The notes under the pieces: generated by a model
Seen by the model: the letters and a program-made list of their open reading frames with translations, nothing else
The model's database searches: none
Told to the model about the DNA's origin: nothing
Assembly: GCA_017304475.1 (NCBI GenBank)
Contig: JAFKKV010000012.1
Location: 62,001-126,000 of the forward strand
Length of the DNA stretch: 64,000 nt
Direction: 5' to 3'
From: Hyphomicrobiales bacterium
Lineage (GTDB): Bacteria; Pseudomonadota; Alphaproteobacteria; Rhizobiales; Phreatobacteraceae
Made by a program: the position numbers and the translations under genes
Shown: piece by piece, positions 7,623 to 16,800 of the stretch
How the letters are laid out: every line of letters begins with the position of its first letter
Numbering within the stretch: the first letter of the stretch is position 1

Positions 7623-8405
7623 ATGTCCACACCTGTCCTGGAAACGCGCGACCTGACGATCCGCTTCGGCGGCCACGTCGCCGTCGACAGCGTCAGTTGC
7701 GCCTTCCATGCGGGCCAGCTGACCGCCATTGTCGGCCCCAACGGCGCCGGCAAGACCACCTATTTCAACCTGGTCTCCGGCCAGCTCGCCGCCACCTCCG
7801 GCCAGGTGCTGCTGCGCGGCGCCGACATTACCGGGCTCGGCGCCGCCGGCCGGACCCAGCGCGGCATCGGCCGGGCCTTCCAGATCACCAGCCTGTTTCC
7901 CAATCTCTCTGTCATCGAGAACGTCCGGCTCGCCGTGCAGGCGAAGGCGCGCGGCGCGAGCGGCCTGCTGTCGCGCTGGGCGAGCCATGTCGACTGGATC
8001 GACAGGGCGGAAATCTATCTCGCCGAGGTCAATCTCGGCGCCGTGCGCGACACCGTGGCCGCGGCCCTGCCGCATGGCGACAAGCGCAAGCTGGAGGTGG
8101 CGATCATGATGGCGCTGGAGCCCGACGTCTTCATGTTCGACGAACCGACCGCCGGCATGTCGGTGGACGAGGTGCCCGTCATTCTCGACCTGATCCACAA
8201 GCTCAAAGCCCGCGGCGACAAGACCATCCTGCTGGTCGAGCACAAGATGGACGTGGTGCGCTCGCTCGCCGACCGGATCATCGTGCTGCACAATGGCCGC
8301 CTGGTCGCCGATGGCGAGCCGGCCGAGGTGATCGCCTCGGCCGTGGTCCAGGAAGCCTATCTCGGCCAGGCGCCGAAGCGCGCCGCGGAGGCCGCCCATG
8401 GCTGA
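7623..8405 (+). CDS. livG: ABC transporter ATP-binding protein, LivG type
   Basis: A 260-residue ATPase of the LIV family. The Walker A motif is GPNGAGKTT, the Walker B region VFMFDEPTAGMS, and the switch histidine lies in LLVEHKMDVV. The family-typical insertion after the Q-loop is present (GIGRAFQITSLFPNLSVIEN). The signature that usually reads LSYGEQRRLEIA is here LPHGDKRKLEVA, a mild deviation that keeps the glycine. It powers uptake together with the following LivF. It starts 77 bases after the palindromic element and overlaps livF by eight bases. Confidence 0.92.
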   Translation: MSTPVLETRDLTIRFGGHVAVDSVSCAFHAGQLTAIVGPNGAGKTTYFNLVSGQLAATSGQVLLRGADITGLGAAGRTQRGIGRAFQITSLFPNLSVIENVRLAVQAKARGASGLLSRWASHVDWIDRAEIYLAEVNLGAVRDTVAAALPHGDKRKLEVAIMMALEPDVFMFDEPTAGMSVDEVPVILDLIHKLKARGDKTILLVEHKMDVVRSLADRIIVLHNGRLVADGEPAEVIASAVVQEAYLGQAPKRAAEAAHG

Positions 8406-9135
8406 TATCGCGACCCTCGATCCGCTGATGACGCTGCAAGGCGTCCACACCCATATCGGCCAGTACCATATCCTGCAGGGGGTGGATCTGGTCCTGCCGC
8501 GCGGCGGCATGACGGTGCTGCTCGGCCGCAACGGCGCCGGCAAGACCACGACGCTGCGCACCATCATGGGGCTCTGGGCGCCCTCGCAAGGCACAATCCA
8601 TTTCGACGGCCAGCCGATCGGCGGCCTGCCGACGCCCGATATCGCACGCTCCGGCATCGCCTATGTACCGGAGACCATGGCGGTCTTTTCCGACCTGTCG
8701 GTGCGCGAGAACATGATCCTGGCGGCGCGCGACGGGCCGATCGACCAGGCGCGCCTCGACTGGATCTTCGGGCTGTTCCCGGCGCTCAAGAAGTTCTGGC
8801 AATTGCCGGCCGGCGTGCTGTCCGGCGGGCAGAAGCAGATGCTGGCCATTGCCCGGGCCATTGCCGAGCCGCGCCGGCTGATCCTGATCGACGAGCCGAC
8901 CAAGGGCATCGCGCCGGCCATCATCGAGGCGATGATCCTGGCTTTCGCCGAGCTCAAGCGTGAGACGACGATCCTGCTGGTCGAGCAGAACTTCCGTTTC
9001 GCCGCGAGCCTCGGCGACCAGGTCGCCGTGATGGATGACGGCCGCATCGTCCATCGCGGTTCGATGGCCGAGCTTGCCGGCGACGAGGCGCTGCAGACGC
9101 GGCTCCTCGGCCTTTCCCTCGATGCTCACCAGTAG
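8398..9135 (+). CDS. livF: ABC transporter ATP-binding protein, LivF type
   Basis: A 245-residue ATPase. Walker A is GRNGAGKTTTLRTIMGL, a LivF-style sequence with arginine after the first glycine. The signature is LSGGQKQMLAIARA, Walker B RRLILIDEPTKGIAP, and the switch histidine position reads LLVEQNFRF, as usual for LivF. Its start overlaps the livG stop by eight bases, implying coupled translation and equal dosage of the two ATPases. Confidence 0.92.
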   Translation: MADIATLDPLMTLQGVHTHIGQYHILQGVDLVLPRGGMTVLLGRNGAGKTTTLRTIMGLWAPSQGTIHFDGQPIGGLPTPDIARSGIAYVPETMAVFSDLSVRENMILAARDGPIDQARLDWIFGLFPALKKFWQLPAGVLSGGQKQMLAIARAIAEPRRLILIDEPTKGIAPAIIEAMILAFAELKRETTILLVEQNFRFAASLGDQVAVMDDGRIVHRGSMAELAGDEALQTRLLGLSLDAHQ

Positions 9136-9148
9136 GAACCGGCGCGCC

Positions 9149-10180
9149 ATGACGATCGCCACGCCTGTTGCCCAGACGAATGCCCCGGCCGAAACCTTGC
9201 CGGCGGTGCGCCGCGACCTCCTGCCGATCCTGCTGCCGATCGGGCTGGCGGCGGTGGCGCTGCCCTTTGTCGGCAATCCCAGCACCTGGGTGACCCTGAC
9301 GATTGCCGCGCTCGCCATGGGCATGATGATCTTCGTCATCGCCAGCGGCCTGACCCTGGTCTTCGGCCTGATGGATGTCCTGAATTTCGGCCATGGCGCC
9401 TTCATCGCCGTCGGCGCCTATATCGCCATGAGCGTGCTGGCGCTGTTCAGCGGCTGGATGCAGGTGGATTCGCTCGCCTGGAACCTGACCGCGCTGGGGC
9501 TTGCCGCCGCCATCGCCATGATCGGCACCGGCCTGCTCGGCTGGGCCTTCGAACGGGTCATCATCAAGCCGGTCTACGGCCAGCACCTCAAGCAGATCCT
9601 GATCACCATGGGCGGCCTGATCGTCGCCGAGCAGATGATCCATATGATCTGGGGCGGCGACCAGAAGGCCATGCCGCTGCCGGCAGGCCTGCGCGGCGCC
9701 TTCATCGTCGGCGATATCGCTTTCGAGAAGTTCCGGCTGCTGGCCGTGGTCGTCGGCCTGGTCGTCTTCGCGGCCATGGTGCTGGTGCTCAACCGCACCA
9801 AGATCGGGCTTCTGATCCGCGCCGGTGTCGAGAACAGCGAAATGGTCGAGGCGCTCGGCTACCGCATCCGCCGGCTGTTCGTCGGCGTCTTCGTCGCAGG
9901 TTCGGCGCTGGCCGGGCTCGGCGGCGTGCTCTGGGCGCTCTACCGGGAAACCCTGACGGCGGCGATCGGCGGCGACGTCATGGTGCTGGTCTTCATCGTC
10001 ATCATCATCGGCGGGCTCGGTTCGGTCGGCGGCTGTTTCCTCGGCGCCATCCTGGTGGCGCTGATGGCCAATTACACCGCCTTCCTGGTGCCGAAAGTGG
10101 CGCTTGCCTCCAACATCCTGCTGATGGTCGCCATTTTGATGTGGCGCCCGCAGGGCCTCTATCCGGTCGCCAAGAGGTAA
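9149..10180 (+). CDS. livH: Branched-chain-type ABC transporter permease, LivH type
   Basis: A 343-residue inner-membrane permease. The start is ATG at 9149, ten bases after AGGAA and 13 bases after livF; an in-frame ATG at 9122 inside livF is less likely. Many hydrophobic spans are visible, with the LivH landmarks GLTLVFGLMDVLNFGHGAF near the N-terminus and IGGLGSVGGCFLGAILVALM near the C-terminus. It has a longer polar N-terminus than typical. It forms the channel with LivM. Confidence 0.9.
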   Translation: MTIATPVAQTNAPAETLPAVRRDLLPILLPIGLAAVALPFVGNPSTWVTLTIAALAMGMMIFVIASGLTLVFGLMDVLNFGHGAFIAVGAYIAMSVLALFSGWMQVDSLAWNLTALGLAAAIAMIGTGLLGWAFERVIIKPVYGQHLKQILITMGGLIVAEQMIHMIWGGDQKAMPLPAGLRGAFIVGDIAFEKFRLLAVVVGLVVFAAMVLVLNRTKIGLLIRAGVENSEMVEALGYRIRRLFVGVFVAGSALAGLGGVLWALYRETLTAAIGGDVMVLVFIVIIIGGLGSVGGCFLGAILVALMANYTAFLVPKVALASNILLMVAILMWRPQGLYPVAKR

Positions 10181-10185
10181 GCGCC

Positions 10186-11247
10186 ATGCTCAACGCCATC
10201 CTGTCGGACGACCTGCCGAAAAGCCGCGTCCTCTCGGTCATCCTGGCCGCGATCCTGATCGGGCTCGCCTTCGCGCCCTTCCTGTTCGGCGGCGCCGCGG
10301 CGATCAATACCGCGGCGAAGATCTGCATCTTCATCGTGCTGGTGGCGAGCTACGACCTGCTGCTCGGCTATACCGGCATCGTCTCCTTCGCCCACACCAT
10401 GTTTTTCGGCATTGGCGGCTATGGCGTCGGGCTGGCCATGTACAGTTTCGGCCCGACCTGGCCGCTCGTCTTCATTGGCCTCGTGATCGCGCTCGCGGTC
10501 GCGGTGGTGCTCGCCTTCCTGATCGGCCTCCTGTCGCTGCGGGTGCGCGCCATTTTCTACGCGATGATCACGCTGGCGGTGGCTTCCGCCGTGACCATCC
10601 TGGCGACCCAGTTCTCCGAATATACCGGCGGCGAGGACGGCCGGTCGTTCCGGGTGCCCGAAATGCTCCGCCCGGGTTTCAAGCTGATCGACACGCCGCT
10701 GTTCGGCCTCGACATTACCGGCCGCGTGGTCGCCTATTACCTCATCTTCATTTCGGCCCTGGTGCTGTTCCTGGGCGCGCTCAGGGTGGTCAACTCGCCC
10801 TTCGGCCGCGTGCTGCAGGCCATTCGCGAAAACGACATGCGTGCCGAGGCGCTGGGCTTTCGCGTGGTCTATTACCGCACCGTCGCCAATTGCCTCGCTG
10901 CCGCCATGGCGGTCTGCGCCGGCGCCATGAGCGCCTTGTGGCTGCGCTATACCGGTCCGGACACCACGCTGTCCTTTGCCATCATGCTCGACATCCTCTT
11001 GATGGTGGTGATCGGCGGCATGGGCACGATGTATGGCGCGGTGATCGGCGCCACCCTGTTCATCGTCGCGCAGAACTACCTGCAGAAGCTGATGGCGAGC
11101 GGGGCCGCGGCCACCGAGGGCATTCCGCTCCTGTCCAAGCTGCTGCATCCGGATCGCTGGCTGCTGTTCCTCGGCGTATTGTTCGTGCTGAGCGTCTATT
11201 TCTTCCCGACCGGCATTGTCGGCCGGCTCAGGGCCGGGCGGCGCTGA
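10186..11247 (+). CDS. livM: Branched-chain-type ABC transporter permease, LivM type
   Basis: A 353-residue membrane permease with the LivM landmarks YDLLLGYTGIVSFAHTMFFG, AIRENDMRAEALGFRVVYYR (the cytoplasmic loop contacting the ATPases) and VIGGMGTMYGAVIGATLFIV. The start is ATG at 10186, five bases after the livH stop, with AGAGG just upstream. It is the last gene of the importer operon; a 182-base gap and a strand change follow. Confidence 0.9.
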   Translation: MLNAILSDDLPKSRVLSVILAAILIGLAFAPFLFGGAAAINTAAKICIFIVLVASYDLLLGYTGIVSFAHTMFFGIGGYGVGLAMYSFGPTWPLVFIGLVIALAVAVVLAFLIGLLSLRVRAIFYAMITLAVASAVTILATQFSEYTGGEDGRSFRVPEMLRPGFKLIDTPLFGLDITGRVVAYYLIFISALVLFLGALRVVNSPFGRVLQAIRENDMRAEALGFRVVYYRTVANCLAAAMAVCAGAMSALWLRYTGPDTTLSFAIMLDILLMVVIGGMGTMYGAVIGATLFIVAQNYLQKLMASGAAATEGIPLLSKLLHPDRWLLFLGVLFVLSVYFFPTGIVGRLRAGRR

Positions 11248-11429
11248 GACGCGGGGCCAGGGGACACGCAACAAGCGGCCCCTCGCACACGTCCCCTGCA
11301 AGACCGTGCCCTTCATTGCGGCCCTTCGCCGTGATCGGGCCGGAGCGCCTCGGGTGCGGAACGGCCCGATCGACGGCGAGGCGTCCTGGACTTGTGTCCA
11401 AGGCGAACCGGTCGGCGACGCCCAGGTTT

Positions 11430-12236
11430 CTACTCGGCCGCATCCAGGTTCTTCTTGCCGTCGGCGAGTTCGGCGACGCGCAGCGTGATGTCCTTCGCCG
11501 CCTTCTTGGCGAGCTTGATCAACTGGGCCTCGGTGACCGGCGGGGGGCTCAGTGTCGGATAGGATAACGAGATCGCGCCCATGATCTCGTTGTTCTCGTC
11601 GAACACGGGCGTCGCGATCCCCACGAGCCCCTCGGAGATTTCGCCGCGGGACAGGTAGTAACCGTCCCTGCGATTCTTCTGAAGCGCTGCGCCGAAGGTG
11701 GTCCAGTCGGCCCCGATCGCATCTCGACCGGGAGCGCCCTCGGAGCGTTCGAAAATCCGTCGCTGGCGCCGCCTGTCGAGGTGGGCGAGGATGATGCGCG
11801 CCTGGGCGCCTCTGAAGACGGGAAGGCGCCTTCCCGGCTTGAGCGGCATTTCGGAGGAATTCTCAGGCCGCGTTGAATAGACGTTGACGGCGCGGTCCTG
11901 GTACATCCTGCACAGGAAGGTATGGACGCCGAGTTTCGTCGAAAGCCCCTCCATCACTTCCTTGGCGGCGAGCAGGATCGGATCGAAGTTCGAGAGGATG
12001 AATTCGAGCTCCATGACCGTCGGCCCGGGTGCGTACCGCCCGGAAATCCGCGAAAGCAGTCCGATCTCGTGCAGGTCGTGCAGGTACCGGTAGGCCGTCG
12101 CCTGACTGACCTGCAGGACCGATTCGACGTCTGCGACTGAAATGGTCGGCGAATTCTCCGAGAACAGATTCAAGATCTCGGCGACGCGCTTAAGTACAGA
12201 GGTCTCATTCTGCGACTTAGCAGGAGGCATCAGCAT
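11430..12236 (-). CDS. IclR family transcriptional regulator
   Basis: A 268-residue regulator with the N-terminal winged helix (SVLKRVAEILNLFSENSPTI, then SQATAYRYLHDLHEIGLLSR) and a C-terminal GAF-like ligand-binding domain. That domain includes ARIILAHLDRRRQRRIFERS and YYLSRGEISEGLVGIATPVF, the usual effector-pocket segment. It lies at the end of the leftward transporter operon of the 11.4-24 kb island and is the obvious regulator for the island. IclR proteins commonly control aromatic and other ring degradation. The start is ATG at 12234-12236; a second ATG six bases later is possible. Confidence 0.9.
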   Translation of the reverse strand: MLMPPAKSQNETSVLKRVAEILNLFSENSPTISVADVESVLQVSQATAYRYLHDLHEIGLLSRISGRYAPGPTVMELEFILSNFDPILLAAKEVMEGLSTKLGVHTFLCRMYQDRAVNVYSTRPENSSEMPLKPGRRLPVFRGAQARIILAHLDRRRQRRIFERSEGAPGRDAIGADWTTFGAALQKNRRDGYYLSRGEISEGLVGIATPVFDENNEIMGAISLSYPTLSPPPVTEAQLIKLAKKAAKDITLRVAELADGKKNLDAAE

Positions 12237-12330
12237 TCTCTCGTTTCGTCATGCGACGACGTAGCGTTCTGTGTTAACGGAGGCCGGCAAAAAATCAAAT
12301 CGCGCAAACTATAGTGAGTCGTCATGGCGA

Positions 12331-13014
12331 TTATTTCCGAAGAACGAATTCGCCCGCGAAGAAGCGCGTCCCGCTCGCGATGAAGTGAGATATGTCGTGC
12401 ATGATTTCCTCCTTTCCACGATCGCTGTCGAAGTATCTCGTCAACATGTCGTCGAATGTCGGGAAGTTCAGCTCGGCGATCCCGCCAGCAGGGCGTCCTC
12501 GTGAAGCATCAACGATCCAGTTTCTGACATATTTGTCCATTCCCACATGCACGCGCAGGGCAAGCGGAACGTGGATATCCCAGCTGCGTCGAGCCGCCGA
12601 TGCGGGCAGGTCCGGGTGGAAGCTCAGCCGGCCAATGTATTTTATTCCGGGCGATCGCTCCCCGAGCACCACGACCTGCCGGTCGAGCTGGACGATCTCC
12701 TCGACCTGATAGATCTCGGCCGCGGCGACGTCGTCGACACAGGAAACCAGCGCCTCCAGCGCAGGCTCCGCCTCGTCCACCGGAGGGGAGAGCTCGACGA
12801 TGACGTCGTAGATCGCATCGGCGTCCTTAAGGCCCAGATTCACGGGACGAAACGGAACCCCTGCAGGAGTTTCCTCGACCAGGTTGACGATCAGCTGCCC
12901 GCTTTGGGGAGCCGCTGCGGCGATCTTGCGCGCGGCCCGCAGGTACTCCGCCTGGAAATCCGCCTTTCGGCTGCGATCGCGTCCGGTCAGGTAGATGAAG
13001 TATTTCGATGCCAT
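12331..13014 (-). CDS. EthD-like protein with two alpha/beta-barrel domains
   Basis: A 227-residue protein. It reads as two ferredoxin-like, dimeric alpha/beta-barrel halves: KYFIYLTGRDRSRKADFQAE starts the first, and RRSWDIHVPLALRVHVGMDK, with YVRNWIVDASRGRP and IAELNFPTFDDMLTRYFDSD, is an EthD signature in the second. EthD-type proteins are small accessory or lyase-like proteins in degradation clusters, and the family function is poorly settled. ATG at 13014 is preceded directly by an in-frame GTG and by GGAG. It follows the LIV ATPase genes by 57 bases on the same strand. Its presence beside SDRs and a ketosteroid-dehydrogenase-like flavoprotein suggests a catabolic lyase, isomerase or monooxygenase role (inference). 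Confidence 0.72.
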   Translation of the reverse strand: MASKYFIYLTGRDRSRKADFQAEYLRAARKIAAAAPQSGQLIVNLVEETPAGVPFRPVNLGLKDADAIYDVIVELSPPVDEAEPALEALVSCVDDVAAAEIYQVEEIVQLDRQVVVLGERSPGIKYIGRLSFHPDLPASAARRSWDIHVPLALRVHVGMDKYVRNWIVDASRGRPAGGIAELNFPTFDDMLTRYFDSDRGKEEIMHDISHFIASGTRFFAGEFVLRK

Positions 13015-13071
13015 CACGTGCAGCTCCTGCGGCCAGGGTTCGCCGCGCAGACAGGCGCGGGCACCCGATGC

Positions 13072-13782
13072 CTAGGCGACTTCAAGCCATTCCCGACGCA
13101 CTGACGGTGTCGCGAGCAGCTCTTCCGGCGTTCCCTCGAAGACAATGGCGCCATGTCCCATGATCAGGCATCGGCTGCAGAGCTTCAGGGCGATCGTCAT
13201 TTTCTGCTCGACCAGGACCGACGCCACGCCTTGTCGGTTGATGTCTCGCATCACGTCCGCGAGATGCTCGACGATCTTGGGCGCGAGACCTTCGGTCGGT
13301 TCATCGATCAGGATGACGGCCGGTTGGCCCAGCAGCGAACGGCACAGGGTGAGCATCTGCTGCTCGCCGCCGGAGATCGATCCTGCCCTGACGTTACGGC
13401 GTTCCCTGAGGCGAGGGAAAAAGCCGTACATCTCTTCGAGGCTCCACGTCTTGGCGTTCGGCCGGGGAGCGGCAATACCGATCTGCAGGTTCTCCTCGAC
13501 CGTGAGGTTGCTGAACGCCAGTCGCTCTTCCGGGACATAGGCGATGCCGGCGCGGTTGATCTTGTGGGACGGGAGCCCGACAAGCTCGTTCGCGCCCAAT
13601 TTGATCGAACCGCGCGTCGGTGGGACAAGACCCATGATGGCCTTCATGGCTGTCGACCTGCCCGACCCGTTGCGGCCGAGCAGGGCGATCATCTCGCCGG
13701 CCGCCAAGGTGAAACTCATCCCATGCAGAATGTGGCTCTTGCCGTAGTGGCTGTGCAGGTCGGTCACCGATAGCAGGGTCAT
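13072..13782 (-). CDS. livF: ABC transporter ATP-binding protein, LivF type (second importer)
   Basis: A 236-residue ATPase. Walker A is GRNGSGRSTAMKAIMGL: the usual Gly-Lys-Thr is Gly-Arg-Ser here, so the normally invariant Walker A lysine appears replaced by arginine. The signature is ISGGEQQMLTLCR, Walker B PAVILIDEPTEGLAPK, and the switch region VLVEQKMTIAL. The gene overlaps the preceding livG-type gene by four bases. If the Arg is real, this nucleotide site may be impaired and the heterodimeric ATPase asymmetric. Confidence 0.88.
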   Translation of the reverse strand: MTLLSVTDLHSHYGKSHILHGMSFTLAAGEMIALLGRNGSGRSTAMKAIMGLVPPTRGSIKLGANELVGLPSHKINRAGIAYVPEERLAFSNLTVEENLQIGIAAPRPNAKTWSLEEMYGFFPRLRERRNVRAGSISGGEQQMLTLCRSLLGQPAVILIDEPTEGLAPKIVEHLADVMRDINRQGVASVLVEQKMTIALKLCSRCLIMGHGAIVFEGTPEELLATPSVRREWLEVA

Positions 13783-14531
13783 GCGGCCACCTCGCCGAGA
13801 TAAGCTTCCTGGACCCGGCTGTTCGCACGTATCTCTTCCGGCGTACCCGACGCGATGATCTCGCCGTAGACAAGGACGGATATTCGGTCGCAGAGGGAAA
13901 AGACGACCTCCATGTCGTGCTCGACGACGAGGAGCGTTTTGCCGGACGTGATGTCCCGGATCAGATTGATCATGTAGTGCGTTTCCTCGCGCGACATGCC
14001 GGCCATAGGCTCGTCCAGAAGGATCACGTCGGCGCCCGGTCCGATCGCCATTCCGATTTCGAGGGCGCGCTGCTCCGAATAGGTCAGATCGCCGGCGAAT
14101 TTGTCCCGCGCATGGGTGAGGCGAACCAATTCCAGCAACTCGTCGGTGTCGCGGTTGACTGCGGTCGCCCTCGCGGCGAGCGAGAACAAGGCAAAACGTC
14201 GGCCGTGCTTGGCCATCGCCGCGATCCGAAGATTCTCGTACACGCTGAGGCGCGGGAAGATCGTCGTAATCTGAAACGATCGCGACAATCCGCGGCGGGT
14301 GATCAGGTGAGGCGCCAGCCCGGCGATGGAGACGCCGTTCAGCCTGATATCGCCGCTCGATGGCTTGTACAGGCCTGAGATCAAATGGAAGAGCGTCGAT
14401 TTTCCGGCGCCGTTGGGGCCGATCAGGGCGTGTCGCTCGCCCGGCTTCACGTCGAGATCGACGCCCCGGATGATCTCACTCTCGCCAAAACGCTTTCTGA
14501 GGCCGACCAGCTGGATGATGTCGTTGGTCAT
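13779..14531 (-). CDS. livG: ABC transporter ATP-binding protein, LivG type (second importer)
   Basis: A 250-residue ATPase. Walker A is GPNGAGKSTLFHLISGLYKP, the signature region LTYSEQRALEIGMAIGPGAD, Walker B VILLDEPMAGMSREE, and the switch histidine lies in LLVVEHDMEVVFSLCDRI. It starts at ATG 14529-14531, overlapping the stop of the permease gene by four bases (ATGA). Unlike its LivF-type partner at 13072-13782, its Walker A lysine is intact. Confidence 0.91.
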   Translation of the reverse strand: MTNDIIQLVGLRKRFGESEIIRGVDLDVKPGERHALIGPNGAGKSTLFHLISGLYKPSSGDIRLNGVSIAGLAPHLITRRGLSRSFQITTIFPRLSVYENLRIAAMAKHGRRFALFSLAARATAVNRDTDELLELVRLTHARDKFAGDLTYSEQRALEIGMAIGPGADVILLDEPMAGMSREETHYMINLIRDITSGKTLLVVEHDMEVVFSLCDRISVLVYGEIIASGTPEEIRANSRVQEAYLGEVAA

Positions 14532-15778
14532 CGGGTGTGCTCCTCGGCGAGGGCGACCGTCGGAGATGTCCGGCGACCGGTCCGGGATTGCACCAGCCAT
14601 ACGAGGCCGGCACCGGCGGCGATCGCCAGGGTCGGAACGAGCCAGGTCGACATGGCGGTCGGATCCCAGCTGAGGCCATAGAGCGTCACGGGTGGCCAGG
14701 CCTTGGTTCTGGCGACGATTGCGGAATAGCGCTGGTCGAGGATGCGGGAGGTCAGTTCGAGGAGGGTGACGACGCCCGCCGCGGCGAGCAAGCCCGGCGG
14801 GAACAAGAGGGCCCGCAGCTTGAGGGCGACCCAGTTGCGCTCCTTGAACTCGCTCACGACCCTCATCCAGAGCATGGCCACGCCGTCACCCATGAACATC
14901 ATGATGATGACGAAAAGGATGCCTTGATAGAGCAGCCAGTTCTTCGTCACGTCGGAGACCAGGCTGCCGAACAGCGCGAAGACGAAGGCACCGACCGCCG
15001 GGCCGAAGAACACGCCTGAACCCCCGACGAAGGTGTGCAGGACGACCGAGGCCGACAGGCCCATGCCCAGCATCGAGTAGTTGATGCTTTCCGTGGTGAA
15101 CGCCAGAAGGCCGCCGGCGATGCCGGAAAACATGGCCGACACGCCGAACACGATGACCTTCGTGTGATGGAGGTTGTAGCCGAGGAAGGAAACCCGGCGC
15201 TCGGCCTCTCTCAATCCGAGGGTCAAACGGCCGAACAGCGTCTGGTTATAGGCGTAGAGCAAGCCGATACAGAGGACGGTCCAGGCGACGACCGTATAGT
15301 AGACGTGAACCTCGTTGCCGTAGTCGAAGGCCGACCAGGGCATCCTCATCGTGGTCAGCCCCACTTCGCCGCCGAAGATCCCGCCGAGATTGGGCGCGAG
15401 CGCATGGAGCAGCTCTGCCAGGGCGAGCGTCACCATCGAGAAATAGACGCCGCTCCTCAAGGTGGCAAAATATCCCGCGCAAAGTCCGCCGATCAGGCCG
15501 GCGACGCCGCCGACGAGCGGCAGAAGCGGCGTCGGAAGCCAGAGAGTACCCTTCTCGACCGCTTGCATCGCGTGGATGACGGCAAACCCGCCGATGGCGA
15601 AATAGGCCGCGTGGCCGAAGGAGAGCATGCCGGCGCGGCCGCTCAGAAGATTGAACGCCATCGCGAACAGGACGGCGATCAGCGCTGTCGTCAGCACGCC
15701 GACCACGTGTCCGCTGAGGACGAGGGGCGCGCCGAGAAGCAGGACGACGACCGAAGCCAGTTTTCCGATCCTGAGCAT
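14528..15778 (-). CDS. livM: LIV-type ABC transporter permease, LivM type, with C-terminal extension
   Basis: A 416-residue permease, about 60-80 residues longer than the LivM of the first importer. The core shows FAMAFNLLSGRAGMLSFGHA near the N-terminus, LREAERRVSFLGYNLHHTKV (the ATPase-contacting loop) and VGGSGVFFGPAVGAFVFALF. The extension after about residue 320 holds two more hydrophobic spans (LFPPGLLAAAGVVTLLEL and TWLVPTLAIAAGAGLVWLV) with a polar stretch between them. It ends in a 4-base overlap with the LivG-type gene and follows the LivH-type gene by three bases. Confidence 0.88.
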   Translation of the reverse strand: MLRIGKLASVVVLLLGAPLVLSGHVVGVLTTALIAVLFAMAFNLLSGRAGMLSFGHAAYFAIGGFAVIHAMQAVEKGTLWLPTPLLPLVGGVAGLIGGLCAGYFATLRSGVYFSMVTLALAELLHALAPNLGGIFGGEVGLTTMRMPWSAFDYGNEVHVYYTVVAWTVLCIGLLYAYNQTLFGRLTLGLREAERRVSFLGYNLHHTKVIVFGVSAMFSGIAGGLLAFTTESINYSMLGMGLSASVVLHTFVGGSGVFFGPAVGAFVFALFGSLVSDVTKNWLLYQGILFVIIMMFMGDGVAMLWMRVVSEFKERNWVALKLRALLFPPGLLAAAGVVTLLELTSRILDQRYSAIVARTKAWPPVTLYGLSWDPTAMSTWLVPTLAIAAGAGLVWLVQSRTGRRTSPTVALAEEHTR

Positions 15779-15781
15779 GTT

Positions 15782-16723
15782 CTAGTTCCTGTCGCCCATA
15801 AGGCCGGCGGGCCGCGTCAGCAGCACGACGAGCATCAGCAGCGCGGGGAGGGAGGCGGACAGCGACGAGATCTGCAGGGTGAGAAGACCCCCGATCTGCC
15901 TGGCCTGCTCGCCGTAGCCAAAGATCTGCGCGACGTCCGCGAGCGAGACCTGGAACCCGACCGAGAACGAGGTGAGGAGGCCGATCAGCTGGGACGCAAT
16001 GAAGGCTCCGAGAAGCGAGCCGAGGCCCCCCACGACCACGACGACGAAGGCGATGACGCTCATCTCCGCCGCCATTGTGGGGCTCGTCGTCAGGAGAGCG
16101 CCGCCCACCGCTCCAGCCAGGCCCGCCATCCAAGCGCCGACGCCGAAGACCCCGAGGAAGACCAGGGGGACATTGTGGCCGAGCACGGAAACCATGCCCG
16201 GGCGTTCGACGGACGCGCGAACGACGATGCCGATGCGGGTCTTTTGGAGCAGCAGGTAGAGTAACCCCAGAAGCACCATCGCGACTGCGGCGACGAAGAC
16301 CCGGTAGGAGGGGAAATTGGTTCCGAACAGCGAGAAAGCGGGGCCGCTCAAAAGCGACGGAGGACGATAGGCGACCGGAAAATTGCCCCAGAAGAGCTTG
16401 GTCAGTTCCTCGAATACGAAGGCGACGCCGAAGGTCAGGAGGAGTTGCTGCGAATGCCCAAAGCCATGGACCCGCCTCAGCATGAAGCGTTCGATGAACA
16501 TCCCCGTGGCCATCACGATCAAGGGCGCGATCAGCAGGGCCAGCCAGAAATTGGACATTCGGGCGATCGTGAAGGAGAGATAGGCCCCCAGCATGTAGAA
16601 GGACGCGTGTGCGAAGTTGACGATGCCCATCATGCCGAAAATGAGTGTCAAGCCTGCCGAAATCATGAAGAGAAGCAGGCCGTAGACGAGGCCGTTGAGC
16701 GTCGAAATTACGATGAATTCCAT
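15782..16723 (-). CDS. livH: LIV-type ABC transporter permease, LivH type (second importer)
   Basis: A 313-residue permease with the LivH landmarks LTLIFGMMGIVNFAHASFYM near residue 30 and VVVGGLGSLLGAFIASQLI near residue 240. It has about eight hydrophobic spans, and its length is normal. It lies 77 bases after the binding-protein gene and three bases before the LivM-type gene in the same leftward operon. Confidence 0.9.
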   Translation of the reverse strand: MEFIVISTLNGLVYGLLLFMISAGLTLIFGMMGIVNFAHASFYMLGAYLSFTIARMSNFWLALLIAPLIVMATGMFIERFMLRRVHGFGHSQQLLLTFGVAFVFEELTKLFWGNFPVAYRPPSLLSGPAFSLFGTNFPSYRVFVAAVAMVLLGLLYLLLQKTRIGIVVRASVERPGMVSVLGHNVPLVFLGVFGVGAWMAGLAGAVGGALLTTSPTMAAEMSVIAFVVVVVGGLGSLLGAFIASQLIGLLTSFSVGFQVSLADVAQIFGYGEQARQIGGLLTLQISSLSASLPALLMLVVLLTRPAGLMGDRN

Positions 16724-16800
16724 GCCGGGTTATCCTTGTCGAGAACGCCGGCTTCCTGACATCGGAAGCCGGCGTCCAGATCGCCTTGAGCGTTGGCGTG

